Of a stretch of 9,075 nt of DNA, positions 6,130-9,075 are shown piece after piece. The stretch is from contig NZ_JBQCJW010000057.1 of assembly GCF_051967575.1 (NCBI RefSeq), positions 1 through 9,075 on the forward strand, in the 5' to 3' direction. The number at the start of each line of letters is the position of its first letter. Position 1 is the stretch's first letter. The notes below the pieces were generated by a model that was not told the DNA's origin, made no database searches, and saw only the letters and a program-made list of their open reading frames with translations. Position numbers and translations under genes: made by a program. This stretch comes from Solibacillus silvestris_B (GTDB lineage: Bacteria > Bacillota > Bacilli > Bacillales_A > Planococcaceae).

Positions 6130-7824
6130 GTGAAATGGACAATTAATAAAAAGTTATTAGGGGGATTTACGGCCGTTATAATATTGCTGATTACATCGAT
6201 TAGTATTAGTTTTAGCCAGATTGCGGCTTTGAATGATTCATATACGGATTTAGTTGAAGACAAGGCAATGAAAGCGGTGGAAATTAAAGAATTACAAGTA
6301 GCTGTAAAACAAGAGATTATTACTATGAGGGGTTATTTAATGGAAGGGGATAGCCGTTCGCTTCAAAATCATACAGATGCTGTCGCCGATTACAGAAAAG
6401 TTTACGATGACTTAGTTCCTAAATTTGAGAATCCTGAATATATACGAATGTTAAAAGAAATCGATCGAATTGAAGAAGAATATACCCAATTTACAGAAAA
6501 GGTATTTAACTTGAAGGAACAAAATCGAACTGCTGAATACGAAAGACTAATTTCAACGGAAGGTGCGGATATCGTACTTAGATTAGATGAGGCAGTAAGA
6601 AAAATTTCGGAAATGCAGCAAAATCTGTTAGTTACAGGTAGTGCTCAAAATGCCAAAGAAGCAAAAAGTACAATTATGCTTGTCCTAGCGGTAGGTGTTG
6701 TTGCTGTTATAGTAGGAATAGCCGTCGCACTTATTATGGGGCGAATTATTTCGGCACCCGTTATTGCGTTGTCAAATTCAGCTATGAAAATGGCCAAGGG
6801 GGATCTTTCTGTTAAGCCGGTAAAAGTGAAAAACAAGGATGAGATTGGCGATTTGGTCAATTCCTTCAATCTTATGGCTAATAATCTTCGGATGGTAATC
6901 GAAAAAGTCAGTATTAACTCGAGTCAGACTGCATCTTCCGCAGAAGAATTGACAGCAAGTGCTGAACAAACTACAAGAGCGTCCGAACAAATTGCAACAA
7001 TTATTCAGGAAATCGCTAGCGGTACGGATATACAAGTAGATTCAGCCAATAATTCTTCCACCGCTATGAATGAAATGTCAATTGGAATACAGCAAATAGC
7101 GGAAACATCTTCCTCTGTATCAGAATCGGCAATCGAAACGACTAAAGAAGCCAGCTTTGGGAACGAGTCCCTCCAAAAAATGATTCATCAGATGAATATC
7201 ATTAATGATGCGGTAACGAATTCTGCTTTGGGCGTAAAGAAATTGGGGGAGCTTTCCAAGGAAATCGGCAATATTATCGGAGTTATAACTGGGATAGCTG
7301 ATCAAACTAATTTATTGGCCTTAAATGCAGCGATTGAAGCTGCTCGTGCAGGTGAACATGGGAAAGGATTTGCTGTCGTAGCGGATGAAGTAAGGAAACT
7401 TGCTGAACAATCGAAAGAATCGGCAGATCAAATAGCCAGATTAATTACCCACGTGCAAAACGATACGATCGAAGCGGTACATGTTATGGAAATTGGTACA
7501 GCAGAAGTTGCTACAGGGAAATTGATTGTGGATGAAACAGGGAAACGATTTAATAAAATATTAATCTCAGTCGAACAAGTGACGGCTCAAATTCAAGAGG
7601 TTTCGGCCATTTCTGAACAGATGGCCGCCAGTTCGGAAGAGGTTAACGCTTCTATTGGAGAAATGGCAAATATTGCGCAGCATTCTGCAAATAGTGCACA
7701 AAGTGTTGCTGCTGCATCAGAAGAACAGCTTGCTTCTATGGAGGAGATCACAGCATCTGCTGCCGATTTATCCGAAATGGCAGAGGACCTGCAAGAAATA
7801 GTGAAGCAATTTAAACTAAACTAG
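6130..7824 (+). CDS. methyl-accepting chemotaxis protein
   Basis: A 564-residue transmembrane chemoreceptor that would signal through CheA/CheW to flagella. GTG 6130 is chosen because GAGGAG (6117-6122) lies 7 nt upstream; a TTG at 6115 precedes that site. TM1 spans about residues 9-30, after a short basic N-terminus. An extracytoplasmic region of about 150 residues (31-179) is helical with regular heptads, like a four-helix-bundle sensor; no PAS/Cache signature is evident. TM2 is about 181-203 and HAMP about 204-256 (ending in KDEIGDLVNSFNLMANNL). The signalling hairpin tip is canonical, DQTNLLALNAAIEAARAGEHG from 391. Flanking helices contain the A/S/E/Q-rich pairs typical of methylation sites. 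The C-terminus ends KQFKLN without a CheR-binding pentapeptide. It is a lone receptor with no che or fla genes beside it; the ligand is unknown. Confidence 0.95.
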   Translation: MKWTINKKLLGGFTAVIILLITSISISFSQIAALNDSYTDLVEDKAMKAVEIKELQVAVKQEIITMRGYLMEGDSRSLQNHTDAVADYRKVYDDLVPKFENPEYIRMLKEIDRIEEEYTQFTEKVFNLKEQNRTAEYERLISTEGADIVLRLDEAVRKISEMQQNLLVTGSAQNAKEAKSTIMLVLAVGVVAVIVGIAVALIMGRIISAPVIALSNSAMKMAKGDLSVKPVKVKNKDEIGDLVNSFNLMANNLRMVIEKVSINSSQTASSAEELTASAEQTTRASEQIATIIQEIASGTDIQVDSANNSSTAMNEMSIGIQQIAETSSSVSESAIETTKEASFGNESLQKMIHQMNIINDAVTNSALGVKKLGELSKEIGNIIGVITGIADQTNLLALNAAIEAARAGEHGKGFAVVADEVRKLAEQSKESADQIARLITHVQNDTIEAVHVMEIGTAEVATGKLIVDETGKRFNKILISVEQVTAQIQEVSAISEQMAASSEEVNASIGEMANIAQHSANSAQSVAAASEEQLASMEEITASAADLSEMAEDLQEIVKQFKLN

Positions 7825-7904
7825 AACTCCAGAATTAATAATAAGCTTCACATAAATTTTCGGTACAAGGTACATAGCCACTCTGTATAAATCGCTGCAA
7901 TTTT

Positions 7905-7950
7905 AAACTAATCCCACAAAGCTGATGGCGAAGTGGGGTTAGTTTTTATT
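7905..7950 (+). terminator. intrinsic terminator of the chemoreceptor gene
   Basis: A 13-bp stem (7905-7917 with 7933-7945, one U-G wobble) with a 15-nt loop is followed by TTATTTTG-type T-rich sequence. It lies 80 bp after the stop codon. Confidence 0.88.
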
Positions 7951-8119
7951 TTGTTTTTATGGAGAATGTAAAAATAAAGTTATCTTCGTTTTTGAAGCTT
8001 TCTTTATAAAGAGAATACTTTATTATAGTAGTTTCATTTAAATATGACTGCATAGTTCTTGCTACAGCAAAAATAGCATACAGAAAGTCGAGCATCGAAA
8101 GTTTCTGGCGGCGAATCGA

Positions 8120-8803
8120 TTATTTATCTTTCCTGTCGATTAATTTCCCTATAAACTCCCTACTTGAAAATGGCAAGCTTAAGCGCATTTTTGTTTTCCT
8201 GTTCTCCTCATGGTGACAGGGTAAGGGAAGGCTCCAATTGTAGCGGATCGCAAACATGCGGATTGCGACTACACTAAGTACGATAAGCGTGAGTTCAAGA
8301 GGGGAGCTCAAGCCTAGCCAAATAGAAATGGCACATAAAATTGTTAAAATAGCATGAATTTCTTCCTTCAGAGCGAGCGGTTTTCGGCCGGCGATAACGT
8401 CCCGAATCATTCCCCCGCCGACTCCGGTAAACAGTGCCGCCAAAATCATTATGCCTAAATCATTGGAAAAAGCCGCGCTGGCCAGCATAGCTCCTTGAAG
8501 AGCAAACGAAGCAAGTCCAATTGAATCGAAAAACAACCCCCATCTCCTCCAATGGTCTATCCATTTTAGCGGGATCAATACTATGATGGTCAACGTTATG
8601 AGCACCGTTAAAATAGCGGAATGCTCCCAAAGCTCAGCAGCCGGTATCCCGATAATTAAATTTCGGATCAGCCCCCCGCCAAATGCTGTAATAAAGCCTA
8701 AAGCAAATACTCCTATAAAGGAAAATCTCGCCTCAAGGGCAACAAATGCTCCAGTGGCTGCATACGAGATAATTCCGATAAAATGCAGGACAATCCAAGA
8801 CAT
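8120..8803 (-). CDS. TRIC/UPF0126 family membrane protein (trimeric intracellular cation channel-like)
   Basis: A 227-residue membrane protein with about seven hydrophobic segments arranged as two related halves. Each half has the family's glycine-rich motif: GGGLIRN (42-48) and GVGGGMIRDVIAG (127-139), where TRIC proteins bend their pore helices. Bacterial TRIC homologues of known structure are potassium-permeable channels; whether this one conducts ions is inferred. The C-terminal tail of about 40 residues is charged (HHEENRKTK, then IDRKDK) and probably cytoplasmic; it is longer than the channel core needs. Start ATG 8801-8803 has an all-G ribosome binding site (AGGGGGG, 8814-8820) at 10 nt; a nearer upstream ATG (8809-8811) is out of frame. 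It is convergent with the chemoreceptor gene and has no co-directional partner in the window. I see no clear terminator of its own in 7951-8119. Confidence 0.9.
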   Translation of the reverse strand: MSWIVLHFIGIISYAATGAFVALEARFSFIGVFALGFITAFGGGLIRNLIIGIPAAELWEHSAILTVLITLTIIVLIPLKWIDHWRRWGLFFDSIGLASFALQGAMLASAAFSNDLGIMILAALFTGVGGGMIRDVIAGRKPLALKEEIHAILTILCAISIWLGLSSPLELTLIVLSVVAIRMFAIRYNWSLPLPCHHEENRKTKMRLSLPFSSREFIGKLIDRKDK

Positions 8804-8878
8804 AATTTCATAACCCCCCTATTATTTTAAGCAGGAAGCAGCACCGGGAAAATAAAAGGTGCAAGTAAATTTCCACGC

Positions 8879-8927
8879 AAAAAAACTCCACCACAAGACG
8901 TCTTTTAAAAAGACCTTGCAGCGGAGT
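8879..8927 (-). terminator. strong minus-strand intrinsic terminator upstream of the TRIC-family gene
   Basis: A 13-bp stem (8885-8897 with 8915-8927; three G-U wobbles in minus-strand RNA) is extended by an inner AT-rich helix (8901-8906 with 8908-8913) and followed by seven U (plus-strand A-run 8879-8885). The plus-strand copy has no T-run. It ends about 75 bp before the TRIC-family start codon, so it is either the end of a minus-strand transcript from the right or an attenuator in the leader of this gene. Confidence 0.82.
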
Positions 8928-9056
8928 AATAAATTAGCATTACCTACTAACGAATCATTCCATTAAAAAAAACATAAATAGCATTCCAACAAAAGATTTG
9001 GATGTAATATAGAGTCATGGACATAATCGAGCTAAGTTAGTAAAATAACTTATATG

Positions 9057-9075
9057 AGAGGACGTGTCCGACATG
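9057..9075 (+). promoter_or_regulatory. possible ribosome binding site and ATG of a gene starting at the right edge
   Basis: AGAGGA (9057-9062) is followed after 10 nt by the ATG that ends the window (9073-9075). A weak promoter-like pair, TTGGAT (8998-9003) and CATAAT (9022-9027) with 18-bp spacing, lies upstream. No codons beyond the ATG are visible, so a gene cannot be confirmed. Confidence 0.3.

Noticed and set aside
8947..9024. A 25-codon hydrophobic frame on the minus strand just before the orphan terminator
   Set aside because: No ribosome binding site precedes its ATG codons and a stop lies just upstream; too short to support, though it is the only frame ending near that terminator.
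9034..9069. Small inverted repeats (9033-9052 and 9060-9069)
   Set aside because: Arms of seven and four bases without other signal are not convincing as operators or terminators.

Overview
The window reads as a chromosomal stretch from a low-GC, Gram-positive Bacillales-type bacterium. The bases are A/T-rich, ribosome binding sites are AGGAGG-like, there are several intrinsic terminators ending in T-runs, TTG and GTG starts are used, and an adenine riboswitch sits in front of a PbuE-type purine exporter just as in Bacillus. I cannot fix the genus from sequence alone.

Left part (1-4130) is an accessory-looking patchwork with signs of decay. It starts with a minus-strand Nudix hydrolase gene that has a frameshift and a Glu-to-Lys change in the Nudix box. 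Next come an intact plus-strand gene for an AlbA_2/Schlafen-type plus GHKL-ATPase regulator with two C-terminal winged helices, and four perfect 11-bp tandem repeats that begin on its stop codon. A small unknown minus-strand gene, a plus-strand histidine phosphatase with a TTG start, and the C-terminal half of a RimJ/RimL-type GNAT acetyltransferase follow.

Middle part (4131-5674) is a compact purine-export module on the minus strand. A sigma-A-type promoter leads into an adenine-type purine aptamer, then a 51-nt overlapping terminator hairpin, then pbuE (12-TM MFS exporter), then its own intrinsic terminator. By analogy with B. subtilis pbuE, adenine binding should prevent the leader terminator from forming and switch export on. 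Divergent from this promoter is an orphan plus-strand promoter-like pair that runs straight into a terminator-like hairpin.

Right part (5675-9075) begins with about 450 bp without a credible gene, including a perfect 10-bp hairpin. It then holds a methyl-accepting chemotaxis protein (GTG start) with its own promoter and terminator, and a minus-strand TRIC/UPF0126 family membrane protein. A strong minus-strand terminator lies 5' of the TRIC-family gene with no obvious gene feeding it. A possible RBS and ATG of a plus-strand gene lie on the very last bases.

I see no transposase, integrase, CRISPR array, tRNA or rRNA. The best-supported special element is the adenine riboswitch. The least explained are the 11-bp repeat array, the orphan promoter/hairpin at 5599-5674, and the orphan terminator at 8879-8927.
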